Below are positions 7,101 through 16,049 of a stretch of DNA of 31,352 nucleotides, piece by piece. Source of the DNA: JBAXLO01 sp037134755 (GTDB lineage Bacteria; Bacteroidota; Bacteroidia; Bacteroidales; JACABE01); assembly GCA_037134755.1 (NCBI GenBank), contig JBAXLO010000027.1, positions 1 to 31,352 on the forward strand. Direction: 5' to 3'. Position numbers and translations under genes: made by a program. Within the stretch, counting starts at the first letter, position 1; each line of letters opens with the position of its first letter. The notes under the pieces are model-generated. The model saw only the letters and a list, made by a program, of their open reading frames with translations. It was not told where the DNA came from and searched no databases.

Positions 7101-9188
7101 ATGGAAGAAAATACAAAAGATCAAGAGAAAGATTCTGCAAATAATCCAAATAAAAAGCCCAATCTAAACATGCCTAAAAAACCAAAATTCAATATTTATT
7201 GGATATATGGCGCACTAGCAGTTATTTTTATTGCATTATCAATTTCAGGAAACAATTTTAAAGATGATACTAAACTTACTAAAAATTGGAATGAAATCTA
7301 TAAAATGCTATCAAAACATGATATTGAAAAGATAATTGTTATAAATAAAGAATATGCTGAAATATATGTAAAAAAAGAAAGCATCTCGATTGATACTAAC
7401 TATAAAGATTTAAAGTCTGATAAAGGCAGTCAAAGTTTTTTTAAAGGTAAAGCATTTTATACTTATAAATTTATCACAGTTGAAGCATTTCAAACTGATT
7501 TAAAAGAGGCTCAAAAAGAAATTAATGCTAAAGACACTACAAAAAAAGCAAATGATACAGTTTATAAATCAGAAATTGAGAAGCAACGAATCCTAAACAA
7601 AGAGCCTGTACCTTTAATTTCAGAAACACATAGGGATTGGGGAAGCGATATTTTTAGTTTTATTTGGCCCATAGCAATTATTGTTATAATAATGATAATC
7701 TTTACCAGAATGATGGGTAAAGGATCTGGTGGAGGACAAATTTTCAACATTGGAAAATCAAAAGCACAGTTATTTGATAAAGACACAAGTGTTACAATAA
7801 ATTTTAATGATGTTGCAGGACTTGAAGAAGCTAAAACAGAAATAATTGAAATTGTAGATTTTCTTAAGAACCCTAATAAATATACTGAATTAGGTGGAAA
7901 GATTCCAAAAGGAGCTTTATTAGTTGGTCCTCCGGGAACAGGTAAAACTTTGTTAGCAAAAGCTGTTGCAGGTGAAGCTAAGGTTCCTTTCTTCTCTATT
8001 TCAGGTTCTGATTTTGTAGAAATGTTTGTTGGTGTTGGAGCTTCAAGGGTTAGAGATTTATTTAAAACTGCAAAGGAAAAAGCTCCATGTATTATTTTTA
8101 TTGATGAGATTGATGCAATTGGACGTGCAAGAGGTAAAAATGCAATGACTGGCGGAAATGATGAAAGAGAAAACACATTAAACCAGTTATTGACTGAAAT
8201 GGATGGTTTTGCAACAAATGCAGGTGTTATTATCTTAGCTGCAACAAATAGAGCTGATATTCTTGATAAAGCTTTAATGAGAGCTGGTCGTTTTGATAGA
8301 CAGATTTATGTTGAATTACCAGATTTAGAAGAAAGAAAAGCTATATTTAAAGTTCACATGCGCAATCTAAAAAATGATGTAACTGTTAGTACTGATTTTC
8401 TTTCAAAACAAACTCCTGGATTTTCAGGTGCTGATATAGCCAATGTATGTAATGAATCAGCGTTAATAGCTGCTCGTAAAAACAAAAAGATTATTGAAAA
8501 ACAAGATTTTATTGATGCGATTGATAGAATTGTTGGTGGACTTGAAAAAAGAAATAAAATAATATCTTTAGATGAAAAGAAAGTAATAGCTTTTCATGAA
8601 TCCGGTCATGCTTCTATAAGTTGGTTGTTGGAACATGCACATCCTTTGGTTAAAGTAACTATTGTTCCTAGAGGAAAAGCTTTAGGAGCTGCTTGGTATT
8701 TACCTGAAGAAAGACAAATAACTACAACAGAGCAAATGCTTGATGAGATTACCGCAGCATTAGGTGGTAGAGCTGCTGAATTTGTTAAGTTTGGAAAAAT
8801 ATCTACAGGTGCTTTAAATGATCTTGAAAAAGTAACTAAGCAGGCTTATGCTATGGTTGTTTATTTTGGATTAAATGAAAAGATTGGGAATATAAGTTAT
8901 TATGATTCATCAGGGCAACAAGAATATTCATTTCAAAAGCCGTTTAGTGAAAAGACAGCTGAATTAATTGATCAGGAAATCAGTAAACTTATAGAAACTG
9001 CTTATCAAAGAGCAGTAGAATTATTGACTAATAATATGGATAAATTAGATAGTTTAGCTAGTGTCTTAATTGAAAAAGAAGTTATTTATAGAGAAGATCT
9101 TGAATTAATTTTTGGCAAAAGACCTTTTGAAAAAGATAGAGAAATTGAAAGTATTATTAATAATAATGAAAATAATTTATTAACATAA
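7101..9188 (+). CDS. ftsH: ATP-dependent zinc metalloprotease FtsH
   Basis: A 695-residue membrane-anchored AAA+ protease that extracts and degrades membrane and short-lived cytosolic proteins. Order of parts: a Lys/Asn/Pro-rich N-tail; TM1 at about 32-49; an extracytoplasmic FtsH_ext domain of about 130 residues; TM2 at about 185-201; then the AAA domain with Walker A GPPGTGKT at 276-283, Walker B CIIFIDEIDA, pore loop FVGVGASRVRDLF, and the second region of homology ATNRADILDKALMRAGRFDRQ. The protease domain has the zinc motif HESGH at 499-503 and the third ligand region LNDLEK (Asp 574). All catalytic residues are present. It sits between rsfS and a LUD-domain gene. Confidence 0.97.
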   Translation: MEENTKDQEKDSANNPNKKPNLNMPKKPKFNIYWIYGALAVIFIALSISGNNFKDDTKLTKNWNEIYKMLSKHDIEKIIVINKEYAEIYVKKESISIDTNYKDLKSDKGSQSFFKGKAFYTYKFITVEAFQTDLKEAQKEINAKDTTKKANDTVYKSEIEKQRILNKEPVPLISETHRDWGSDIFSFIWPIAIIVIIMIIFTRMMGKGSGGGQIFNIGKSKAQLFDKDTSVTINFNDVAGLEEAKTEIIEIVDFLKNPNKYTELGGKIPKGALLVGPPGTGKTLLAKAVAGEAKVPFFSISGSDFVEMFVGVGASRVRDLFKTAKEKAPCIIFIDEIDAIGRARGKNAMTGGNDERENTLNQLLTEMDGFATNAGVIILAATNRADILDKALMRAGRFDRQIYVELPDLEERKAIFKVHMRNLKNDVTVSTDFLSKQTPGFSGADIANVCNESALIAARKNKKIIEKQDFIDAIDRIVGGLEKRNKIISLDEKKVIAFHESGHASISWLLEHAHPLVKVTIVPRGKALGAAWYLPEERQITTTEQMLDEITAALGGRAAEFVKFGKISTGALNDLEKVTKQAYAMVVYFGLNEKIGNISYYDSSGQQEYSFQKPFSEKTAELIDQEISKLIETAYQRAVELLTNNMDKLDSLASVLIEKEVIYREDLELIFGKRPFEKDREIESIINNNENNLLT

Positions 9189-9271
9189 TACAATAAAACA
9201 AATAATAAAGATGTTGTCGTAAAGATAATAATTTATAGTTTTTATCAAATTCACAACTTAAATAATTAATA

Positions 9272-9916
9272 ATGGAAGAAAGTACATCAAAAGAAAAAGT
9301 TCTGAAAAAAGTTAGAAATGCTTTAATTGATAAATCAGACAACCCATATCCAAATTTAGATTTTGAATCATCTGTCTATAATGATATTACTGAATCATTA
9401 GATATTACTTTTGCAGAAGCATTAAATAAAGTTTCTGGTAATTTTGTTTATTGTGAAAACATTAATAGTTTTACTACTACTTTTAAAGCTTTACTGAAAG
9501 AAAAAAACTTGTCTGATTTATTTTGTCTTGATACTAATATTCAAGAAATATTAAATAATGCAAGTATTCCTTTTTTAAGTAATGAAGAAGATTTCTTAAA
9601 ACAAAACTTAGGAATTACAGCTTGTGAATATTTAATAGCTCGTTTAGGGACTATTATGGTGTCTTCAAAACAAATGTCAGGACGTAGATTAAATGTTTAT
9701 CCTGAAGTTCATATTGTTTTGGCGTATGCTTCTCAGCTTGTCCCTGATTTAAAACAGGCTCTTAAACAAGTTAAACTTAAATATGAGCCTAACTATCCTT
9801 CAATGATAACTTTTATTACCGGGCCTAGTAGAACGGCTGATATTGAAAAGACATTGGTATTAGGTGCTCATGGACCTAAAGAAATATATGTTTTTTTAGT
9901 TGATGATACTATTTAA
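9272..9916 (+). CDS. LUD-domain (LutC/YkgG-like) protein
   Basis: A 214-residue protein with the LUD fold seen in LutC and YkgG. The C-terminal half carries the typical series GITACEYLIARLGTIMVSS, then a variable stretch and PEVHIVLAYASQLVPDL, then ITGPSRTADIEKTLVLGAHG followed by the final strand. In other bacteria LutC works with LutA and LutB in lactate oxidation. Here no lutA or lutB is nearby; the stand-alone copy between ftsH and cdsA is a conserved Bacteroidota arrangement of unknown function. It lies 83 bases after ftsH and nine bases before the broken DUF2007-like gene, so it probably belongs to the same transcript. Family is confident; a lactate role is not supported by context. Confidence 0.85.
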   Translation: MEESTSKEKVLKKVRNALIDKSDNPYPNLDFESSVYNDITESLDITFAEALNKVSGNFVYCENINSFTTTFKALLKEKNLSDLFCLDTNIQEILNNASIPFLSNEEDFLKQNLGITACEYLIARLGTIMVSSKQMSGRRLNVYPEVHIVLAYASQLVPDLKQALKQVKLKYEPNYPSMITFITGPSRTADIEKTLVLGAHGPKEIYVFLVDDTI

Positions 9917-9925
9917 TTTTTGATA

Positions 9926-10141
9926 ATGCCTGATGATTGGGTTCAGTTAATAACTTCCTATAAATTATACGAAATTGAGTTAATAAGAGGTCTCCTTCTG
10001 GAGAATAATATTGAAACTTTTGTTTTTTTTTAAAACAAACAAGATTCTTCTTACCGTATTGGAGAAATTGAATTATATGTTTCAAGTGATGATTTTATTA
10101 AAGCCCAACAAATAATATTAAATAATAACAACATTGAGTAA
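9926..10141 (+). pseudogene. DUF2007-like small protein gene with in-frame stop
   Basis: From ATG 9926 the frame reads MPDDWVQLITSYKLYEIELI, RGLLLENNIETFVFF and then TAA at 10031-10033. In the same frame it continues NKQDSSYRIGEIELYVSSDD to a stop at 10139-10141. The joined product, about 71 residues, has the layout of the DUF2007 'putative signal transducing' family (helix pair, an NKQDS turn, then a GE-ELYV strand). Because the frame is the same on both sides, one base change (TTA to TAA in the T9A4 run) is the simplest explanation; no frameshift is needed. A consensus error in the homopolymer is also possible. The true stop overlaps the TTG start of cdsA, so the two genes appear translationally coupled. 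Confidence 0.7.
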
Positions 10142-10952
10142 TTTTTTTCAAAGAACCATAACAGGAGCTTTATTTATTATACTTGTAATTGGTTCTATAT
10201 TATGGAATCATTATGCTTTCTCTTTAGTTTTTCTAATATTTACGATACTTGGAGTCACTGAATTCTATGCCATTATTTCTAAAACTGGATCCAAACCTTT
10301 TGGTTTCTCTGGGATTGTTATTTCAGCTTTATTGTTTTTAATATGCTCTTACATTGCTATCTCAAACAGTAATTTTTACTTTATATTAATTATACTCCCA
10401 CTCCTATTCATAGATTTCATTATAGAATTATTTAGAAACCATAAAACACCATTTCAAAATATAGCTTTTACATATATTGGAATATTTTATGTTGCACTTC
10501 CTATATCATTGCTTAATTTCTTATCAAATCCAGGTTTTGAACATGAAAAATATTCTAAAGGAATTCTAATAGGATTCTTTCTATTAATATGGAGTAATGA
10601 CACTTTTGCTTACTTAATAGGAAAAAAATTTGGCAAACATAAATTATTTGAAAGAATTTCTCCTAAAAAAACATGGGAAGGTAGTATAGGAGGACTTATT
10701 TTTTGTTTAATTACTTCTTATATACTTTCTATATTTGTAAAAGATTTATCTATTATTCAATGGTTAGGAATGTCAGTAATAGTTGTAATATTCGGAACAC
10801 TTGGTGACTTAACAGAATCTATGTTAAAAAGAAGTTTAGATATTAAAGATTCAGGAAATATATTACCGGGACATGGTGGAATACTTGATAGATTTGACGC
10901 TGTATTGTTAGCAGCTCCTTTCGTATTTATCTATCTCCTTCTCGTCTTATAA
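10134..10952 (+). CDS. cdsA: Phosphatidate cytidylyltransferase
   Basis: A 272-residue multi-pass membrane enzyme that makes CDP-diacylglycerol from phosphatidate and CTP, the branch point of phospholipid synthesis. The CdsA signature is complete near the C-terminus: SMLKRSLDIKDSGN at 229-242, then PGHGGILDRFD at 245-255. The upstream conserved block SNDTFAYLIGKKFGKHKLFE and SPKKTWEGSIGG at 154-187 is also intact. About seven hydrophobic segments cover the rest. The start is a TTG at 10134 (MSNFFQRTITGA), overlapping the stop of the preceding DUF2007-like gene by eight bases; no ATG gives a complete N-terminus. A strong bidirectional terminator follows. Confidence 0.95.
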   Translation: MSNFFQRTITGALFIILVIGSILWNHYAFSLVFLIFTILGVTEFYAIISKTGSKPFGFSGIVISALLFLICSYIAISNSNFYFILIILPLLFIDFIIELFRNHKTPFQNIAFTYIGIFYVALPISLLNFLSNPGFEHEKYSKGILIGFFLLIWSNDTFAYLIGKKFGKHKLFERISPKKTWEGSIGGLIFCLITSYILSIFVKDLSIIQWLGMSVIVVIFGTLGDLTESMLKRSLDIKDSGNILPGHGGILDRFDAVLLAAPFVFIYLLLVL

Positions 10953-10997
10953 AAGACATTCTATTTATTTTAATAACAAACTAATTCTATCAATAAT

Positions 10998-11032
10998 AAA
11001 AAAGCTGTAAAGATAATCTTTACAGCTTTTTT
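10998..11032. terminator. Strong bidirectional intrinsic terminator
   Basis: Seventeen-base perfectly complementary arms (AAAAAAGCTGTAAAGAT at 10998-11014 and its complement at 11016-11032) form a hairpin with A and T tracts at either side. It lies between the convergent ends of cdsA (+) and the minus-strand unknown gene and can serve both. Confidence 0.9.
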
Positions 11033-11056
11033 TATTATTTATTTTGATTATAAACA

Positions 11057-11788
11057 TTAAAACATCTCAGCAATTTTGTCTTCTAAATTATCGAAATTCT
11101 CATTTTTTTGTAACATGTGTTTACCTAATTCAAATAAGATCTTTCTTACTTGTGAATCACCATAGTTACAGTATTTAACTGACAAATCAAAACCATTATC
11201 TCTATAATAAATCATATTTTTAGAGCTATCCTCAATATAAAACTCTTCAATTTTATCAATTGATTCACTAATATATTTTTTTACAAGTATCTTTGATATA
11301 TTTAAAGATTCTATTTTAGCAACATCAGAGAATAAATACTCCCCTACAACAAAAACATCATTGATAAAGAAATAAACGGATTTTAATTTAGTTTGATTAA
11401 GCATTTCTTGATAACCAATGATTTTAATTTCATGATTTTTTACCATCATTGAATTAAAACAAAATGGAATCCCCATCGATCTGAATACTTCCTTATAAGT
11501 TGTTGTAAACGGAATGTTGCCAAATTGAATATTATCAGTTGTTGTAAAAGTTTTAGCTTTTGGTGTTTTCTTTAAAAACATTAAAATATGAAAGATAAAC
11601 TCATCTTTAATGCAAGGTATAAATGGACTTCTTAAATCATTCTTCTTAAATAAATCTACATATTGCAAACTATATTTACCATATACCAAACTAGTGTAAA
11701 AGTCTTTAAATCTAAATCTAAAAAACATTCTAAATAGCATAGTGCAAATTAGAAGTGCAGATATTATTATTATTATTATTTTAAACAT
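11057..11788 (-). CDS. Membrane-anchored protein of unknown function
   Basis: A 243-residue product that I do not recognise. It has one N-terminal hydrophobic segment (residues 3-24, isoleucine-rich, encoded partly by an ATT/AAT triplet run) followed by a basic RMFFRFRF stretch. This suggests an inside-facing soluble domain held by a single helix. The rest is mixed alpha/beta with conserved-looking segments FVVGEYLFSDV and YIEDSSKNMIYYRDNGFDLS, and an acidic C-terminus. It lies 60 bases downstream of the acyl-CoA dehydrogenase on the same strand, so it may be read as the last gene of that operon, ending at the shared terminator. Nothing links it to fatty-acid oxidation by sequence. Confidence 0.6.
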   Translation of the reverse strand: MFKIIIIIISALLICTMLFRMFFRFRFKDFYTSLVYGKYSLQYVDLFKKNDLRSPFIPCIKDEFIFHILMFLKKTPKAKTFTTTDNIQFGNIPFTTTYKEVFRSMGIPFCFNSMMVKNHEIKIIGYQEMLNQTKLKSVYFFINDVFVVGEYLFSDVAKIESLNISKILVKKYISESIDKIEEFYIEDSSKNMIYYRDNGFDLSVKYCNYGDSQVRKILFELGKHMLQKNENFDNLEDKIAEMF

Positions 11789-11848
11789 TATTATTTAATT
11801 AAATAAAATTATTTAGTTTAAAGATATAAATTTAAGAGATTCTAACAG

Positions 11849-13552
11849 TTAAAACTTATAATTCCCAATTTCTTTTATATCAAAACTATTTATGAAACTA
11901 ACTTTTTGTGTGTTTTCTGATTTTGCTAAACGAATAAATACTTCTGCTGAATGTTTGAATTTATCATTTCTGTTAGAGTCAAATAATAACAAATACCCTA
12001 TTATTACATTACCTGCCATTTCAACTAGTCTTCTTGAATGGAAATCATACACCTCTGTATTATCCATATCAATAACTTTCTCAACAGTTTTCCCATATTG
12101 ATCAGTTAGTTTTACTAACGAATGTTTTAAATATTCAAACTCTGGCTTAACAGTTTGTGCTTCATATTCCTTTAATATTTTCAAATAAGCACCACTTCCA
12201 ACCCCTCTGATTGCTGCTACAACTTGTAATTGAGATGTTCCTTCGTATATCGTAGTAATACGTGCATCTCTATACATTCTTTCTATTGGAAAATCTTTCA
12301 TAAAACCTGTACCTCCATGAACCTGTAAAGCATCATAAGCTATTTGATTACAATATTCACTGGAATATAATTTTATTAAAGGTGTAAAAATATCTGCATT
12401 ACGCATATAATATTTTTGATCATTTCTTTCCTCAGTAGTTAGACTTCTTTCTTCTGCTATGATATTATAAGCTTTATAAACATCAACTAAACGAGATGTT
12501 TCATAAAGTAAAGTTCTAATTGCATCAACTTTTACTTTCATGTTAGTCAACATCTCATAAATAGCTGGGTATTGAATTATAGCTTTACCAAATTGCTCTC
12601 TTTCCATTGCATATTTTAATGCTTCCCTATAAGCAGCTTCAGCTAAACCTACTGATTGAGCACCTACACCTAATCGGGCAGAATTCATCAAAGACATTAC
12701 ATATTTAATAAGTCCAAACTTACGGTCACCAACTAAAACAGCTGGAGCATTAGTAAATACAAGCTCACATGTAGGAGAACCTTTTATCCCTAATTTATTC
12801 TCTATACGACGAACTATCATTGCATTGTCTTTTCTGTCGTATACAAATAAAGAAAGACCTCTTGCATCAGATGTTCCTTCTTCCGAACGAGCTAAAACCA
12901 ATGAAACATCAGCATCACCATTAGTAATAAATCTTTTAACACCATTTAATTTCCAAACACCCGCTTTTTCGTCAAATGTAGCCTTTAATTGAACAGCTTG
13001 TAGGTCAGAACCTGCATCTGGTTCAGTTAAATCCATTGCAGCAGTGGCACCATTCTTAAATCTTGGTAAGAAAAGATCTTTAACCTCTTCTGATGCAAAT
13101 TCATGTATTGTTTCTGCACAATCTTGAAGTCCCCATATATTTGAGAATCCTGCATCACCTCTTGATACTATTTCTGCAGCCATTACATAAGGTACTATTG
13201 AGAAGTTCAAACCACCATATTTACGTGGTAACGACATTCCTATAAGTCCTGCTTCAACTAAAGAATCATAATTTTCTTGTGTTCCCCTTGCATAATGCAC
13301 TTGATTATTTACAAGAGTTGGTCCTTCATGATCAACTGATTCTGCATTTTCTGCAATAATATTTCCTGTAATTTCTCCAACTATTTCAAGAACTTTATCG
13401 TAATTGTCAAGAGTATCTTCAAAATCAACTGGTGCGTAATCATAGATGTCTTTGTCAGCAAAATTTCTCTCTTTCAGTCTTACTATTTTCTCCATTAATG
13501 GATGTGTAAGATGGAATTTAAGATTTTCGTTGTCAGTATAAAAATTTGCCAT
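11849..13552 (-). CDS. Acyl-CoA dehydrogenase
   Basis: A 567-residue flavoenzyme that oxidises acyl-CoA to trans-2-enoyl-CoA and passes electrons to ETF. The N-terminal helical domain is followed by the FAD/substrate motif AAMDLTEPDAGSDLQAV and by KRFITNGDADVSLVLAR. The C-terminal helical domain has AREQFGK-type sequence (MEREQFGKAIIQYPAI), DALQVHGGTGFMKDFPIERMYRDARI, and the catalytic base in YEGTSQ (Glu 437). The extra 100 or so residues after that motif place it with the long-form bacterial enzymes. It is encoded 15 bases after etfA, so dehydrogenase and electron acceptor are co-expressed. Chain-length preference cannot be read from sequence. Confidence 0.95.
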   Translation of the reverse strand: MANFYTDNENLKFHLTHPLMEKIVRLKERNFADKDIYDYAPVDFEDTLDNYDKVLEIVGEITGNIIAENAESVDHEGPTLVNNQVHYARGTQENYDSLVEAGLIGMSLPRKYGGLNFSIVPYVMAAEIVSRGDAGFSNIWGLQDCAETIHEFASEEVKDLFLPRFKNGATAAMDLTEPDAGSDLQAVQLKATFDEKAGVWKLNGVKRFITNGDADVSLVLARSEEGTSDARGLSLFVYDRKDNAMIVRRIENKLGIKGSPTCELVFTNAPAVLVGDRKFGLIKYVMSLMNSARLGVGAQSVGLAEAAYREALKYAMEREQFGKAIIQYPAIYEMLTNMKVKVDAIRTLLYETSRLVDVYKAYNIIAEERSLTTEERNDQKYYMRNADIFTPLIKLYSSEYCNQIAYDALQVHGGTGFMKDFPIERMYRDARITTIYEGTSQLQVVAAIRGVGSGAYLKILKEYEAQTVKPEFEYLKHSLVKLTDQYGKTVEKVIDMDNTEVYDFHSRRLVEMAGNVIIGYLLLFDSNRNDKFKHSAEVFIRLAKSENTQKVSFINSFDIKEIGNYKF

Positions 13553-13567
13553 TGTATATGCTATTAT

Positions 13568-14593
13568 TTATTTTGAATTTGCTTTATAATATTTAATCAT
13601 TTTTGGTATGATATCACTAACGCTACCAATAATTGTATAGTCAGCTATTTTGTTTATAGGTGCTTTAATATCACTATTTATTGATATAATTTTAGCACTT
13701 TGATCCATGCCGGCTCTATGCTGAACAGCTCCTGAAATTCCGCAAGCTATATATAATTTTGGTCTAACGGTTACACCTGTTTGTCCTATCTGACGAGAAT
13801 GTTCAACATAACCTGCATCTACAGCAGCTCTTGAAGCACCAACCTCCCCTCCTATCACTTCCGCAAGATTAAAAAGTAAATTAAAGTTTTCTTTAGATCC
13901 TACTCCATAACCACCTGCTATAATTATCTGAGCACCTTTAATATTAACCTTTTGTTGCTCTACATGCCTTTCAATAATTTCTATAACAAAATCTGTTTCA
14001 TTCGACAAGTATTTATCTATATCCAAGACATTTACTTCTCCTTTTATTGATTTTGATACAATTTCTTGTTTCATTACACCCTCTCTTACTGTCGCCATTT
14101 GCGGACGAGTGTCAGGGTTAATGATAGTTGCAATGATATTCCCCCCAAATGCAGGACGAATCTGATAAAGTAGGTTCTTATAAATTGTCTGAGTTTTATT
14201 TTCAGTATGATCACCTATTTCCAAACTTGTACAATCAGCTGTAAGTCCACATTTCAAGGCAGATGCTACTCTTGGTGCTAGATCTCTACCTATTGAAGTT
14301 GCACCAAATAATGCAATCTCAGGTTTTACTTCTTTAAAAAGATTGGTAACTATAGCTGCATGTGGCAGTGTTGTATATGGAAAAAGTCGGCTATCCTGAG
14401 CTTTGTGTATAACATCTACTCCGTATGGAAATAACTGACTTTCAATTTCCGTAATCTGGTCGCCTATTACAACGGCTTCCAGCTTTATATTTAATTCATT
14501 AGCTAATTTTCGGCCTTTCGACAATAATTCTAGACTAACATCTGCTATTGTGCCTTCTTCTGTTACTTCGCAATAAACAAAAATATTATTCAT
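13568..14593 (-). CDS. etfA: Electron transfer flavoprotein, alpha subunit
   Basis: A 341-residue FAD-binding subunit of ETF, which takes electrons from acyl-CoA dehydrogenases. The signature LYIACGISGAVQHRAGM is at 280-296, preceded by the FAD-contacting SRAAVDAGYVEHSRQIGQTG and followed by SINSDIKAPINKIADY. The N-terminal alpha/beta domain (residues about 1-190) is typical. It lies 45 bases after etfB and 15 bases before the dehydrogenase. Length is slightly above the usual 310-325 residues, with no extra domain. Confidence 0.96.
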   Translation of the reverse strand: MNNIFVYCEVTEEGTIADVSLELLSKGRKLANELNIKLEAVVIGDQITEIESQLFPYGVDVIHKAQDSRLFPYTTLPHAAIVTNLFKEVKPEIALFGATSIGRDLAPRVASALKCGLTADCTSLEIGDHTENKTQTIYKNLLYQIRPAFGGNIIATIINPDTRPQMATVREGVMKQEIVSKSIKGEVNVLDIDKYLSNETDFVIEIIERHVEQQKVNIKGAQIIIAGGYGVGSKENFNLLFNLAEVIGGEVGASRAAVDAGYVEHSRQIGQTGVTVRPKLYIACGISGAVQHRAGMDQSAKIISINSDIKAPINKIADYTIIGSVSDIIPKMIKYYKANSK

Positions 14594-14638
14594 ATTGTTT
14601 TTTATAGTTCTATTTCAAAAAATTTATTTAAAATAAGA

Positions 14639-15511
14639 TTAACCTATTATATGTGTTGACAACAACTCTTTTATCAATGATTCTACATCTTTATCTGAGT
14701 CTGTAAGATTCACTGAATCTTTTTGTTGAAGCACTACATTTTCTATTTTCTTAACCTTAGTTGGTGATCCTGATAAACCTAACATTTCAACATCTGCATC
14801 CAAATCAGCCACAGTCCATTCTTCTATCTGAAGATAAGGTCTTTTATTATATAATTCAGTATAATCTCGTGTTTCTTCCTGTAATTCAGTCACTGTGCGA
14901 GCATGTTTATATTTCATCAATAACTTTGCATTACGAGGACGACAATCTGGAGCAGAACTATGTACAGTTAATAAAGCAGGTAATGGTGATTTTACAACTT
15001 CAATACCTCTTTCCAATCTACGTTTTATAACTATATGATTTTCATCAACTGAAACTAATTCTTCAGCATAAGTAATCTGTGGAATACCTAATTTCTCAGC
15101 AGCTTGTGGTCCAACCTGAGCAGTATCTCCATCAATTGCCTGTCTACCTGAAATAATTAAATGATAAGGAGCTAGTTTTTTTACTGCAAGTGATATTGCA
15201 TAAGATGTTGCCAAAGTATCCGAACCTGCAAACTTCCTATCTGTAATCAAATAACCTTTATCAGCACCACGATATATAGATTCGCGAATAATTTCTGCAG
15301 CCCTTGGAGGCCCCATAGTAAGTATAATAACTTCCACATCATTTCTCATCTTCTTAATTCGCAATGCCATTTCTAATGCATTCAAATCCTCAGGATTATA
15401 TATCGCTGGCAATGCCGCACGATTTACAGTTCCGTCAGCTTTCATTGCATCTTTTCCAACATTCCTTGTGTCTGGAACTTGCTTAGCTAGAACAACTATT
15501 CTAAAACTCAT
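14639..15511 (-). CDS. etfB: Electron transfer flavoprotein, beta subunit
   Basis: Partner of EtfA; the beta subunit carries AMP (or a second FAD in bifurcating forms) in the heterodimer. Family features include IVVLAKQVPDTRNVG at the N-terminus, YNPEDLNALEMALRIK, GRQAIDGDTAQVGPQAAEKL, and LPALLTVHSSAPDCRPRN. The frame extends upstream to 15562, but MSFRIVVLAKQ at 15511 matches the family N-terminus, and a TACATTTG box at 15559-15552 would place transcription start downstream of 15562. The product is 290 residues. Whether the pair is of the bifurcating type cannot be decided from these motifs alone. Confidence 0.95.
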   Translation of the reverse strand: MSFRIVVLAKQVPDTRNVGKDAMKADGTVNRAALPAIYNPEDLNALEMALRIKKMRNDVEVIILTMGPPRAAEIIRESIYRGADKGYLITDRKFAGSDTLATSYAISLAVKKLAPYHLIISGRQAIDGDTAQVGPQAAEKLGIPQITYAEELVSVDENHIVIKRRLERGIEVVKSPLPALLTVHSSAPDCRPRNAKLLMKYKHARTVTELQEETRDYTELYNKRPYLQIEEWTVADLDADVEMLGLSGSPTKVKKIENVVLQQKDSVNLTDSDKDVESLIKELLSTHIIG

Positions 15512-15551
15512 AGTATCAAATATTGATTTATTTTGTTTGTTAAAAAGTCTG

Positions 15552-15559
15552 CAAATGTA
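15552..15559 (-). promoter_or_regulatory. Putative -7 box (TACATTTG) for etfB-etfA-acd
   Basis: Read on the minus strand, TACATTTG matches TAnnTTTG and would start transcription near 15545, giving a leader of about 34 bases to the ATG at 15511. From here to 15733 the sequence is AT-rich with nothing else recognisable. Confidence 0.5.
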
Positions 15560-15733
15560 CATATTTTCTGTCTAATATCAAATTAATGTATCAATAATTA
15601 TGAACATTTAAGAAGTACCTTTCTCGCATTTTTATATCTTTATCTAATGCTTTCAATTATATACACAAAAATAATCCCGCTGTACTAAAATCGCACATAC
15701 TTATTAACAATTATTCTAATAACATTTAAGTAA

Positions 15734-15964
15734 AGACATAGGAAAAATTTACAAATACTATGCAATAATTACATCATACATTGAAAAAATGTTCAGATAT
15801 GTTACAATTATTATACTATACATCAAATAAATTAATCGATAAATCCATTTTATTACACAATACATTGATTTTATTATACGATACATACCTTGAATTATAC
15901 GATACATACCTTGAATTACACGATACATACCCTGAATTACACGATACATCGCCTGATTTCGTCA
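15734..15964. repeat. 21-bp tandem array, ATACAT core
   Basis: Eleven consecutive units start at 15734 and then exactly every 21 bases (15755, 15776, 15797, 15818, 15839, 15860, 15881, 15902, 15923, 15944). Seven begin with ATACAT and the others differ by one or two bases. The four units from 15881 are the best preserved (ATACATACCTTGAATTA then YACG); copies decay toward 15734 while keeping the exact period. Because 21 is a multiple of three, several frames stay open as a seven-residue repeat (MYRVIQG-like on the minus strand). I take that as a by-product and not a gene. Confidence 0.88.
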
Positions 15965-16005
15965 AAGTGAAGTTATTTAGTATTTTATAGAGGAATCGAC
16001 AAAAA

Positions 16006-16035
16006 AATAAGGGCTTGAAAATTACTGCCCTTATT
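16006..16035 (-). terminator. Intrinsic terminator of the orphan gene
   Basis: AATAAGGGC at 16006-16014 pairs with GCCCTTATT at 16027-16035 around a 12-base loop. On the minus strand the stem is followed by a run of seven T. It lies 14 bases after the stop of the orphan gene and separates it from the 21-bp array. Confidence 0.85.
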
Positions 16036-16049
16036 ACTATTTTGTTCAA

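Noticed and set aside
7562..8176. 204-codon frame opposite ftsH
   Set aside because: It is antisense to the most conserved part of the AAA domain; its length results from constraints on the ftsH codons.
10023..10035. Frameshift in the DUF2007-like gene
   Set aside because: Both halves read in the same frame (positions equal modulo 3), so a single in-frame stop explains the break; slippage by three T would still leave TAA.
15758..16049. Small proteins with heptad repeats on either strand of the ATACAT array
   Set aside because: Frames stay open because the repeat length is a multiple of three; several frames are open at once, none has a clear promoter or start site, and units decay without regard to codon position.
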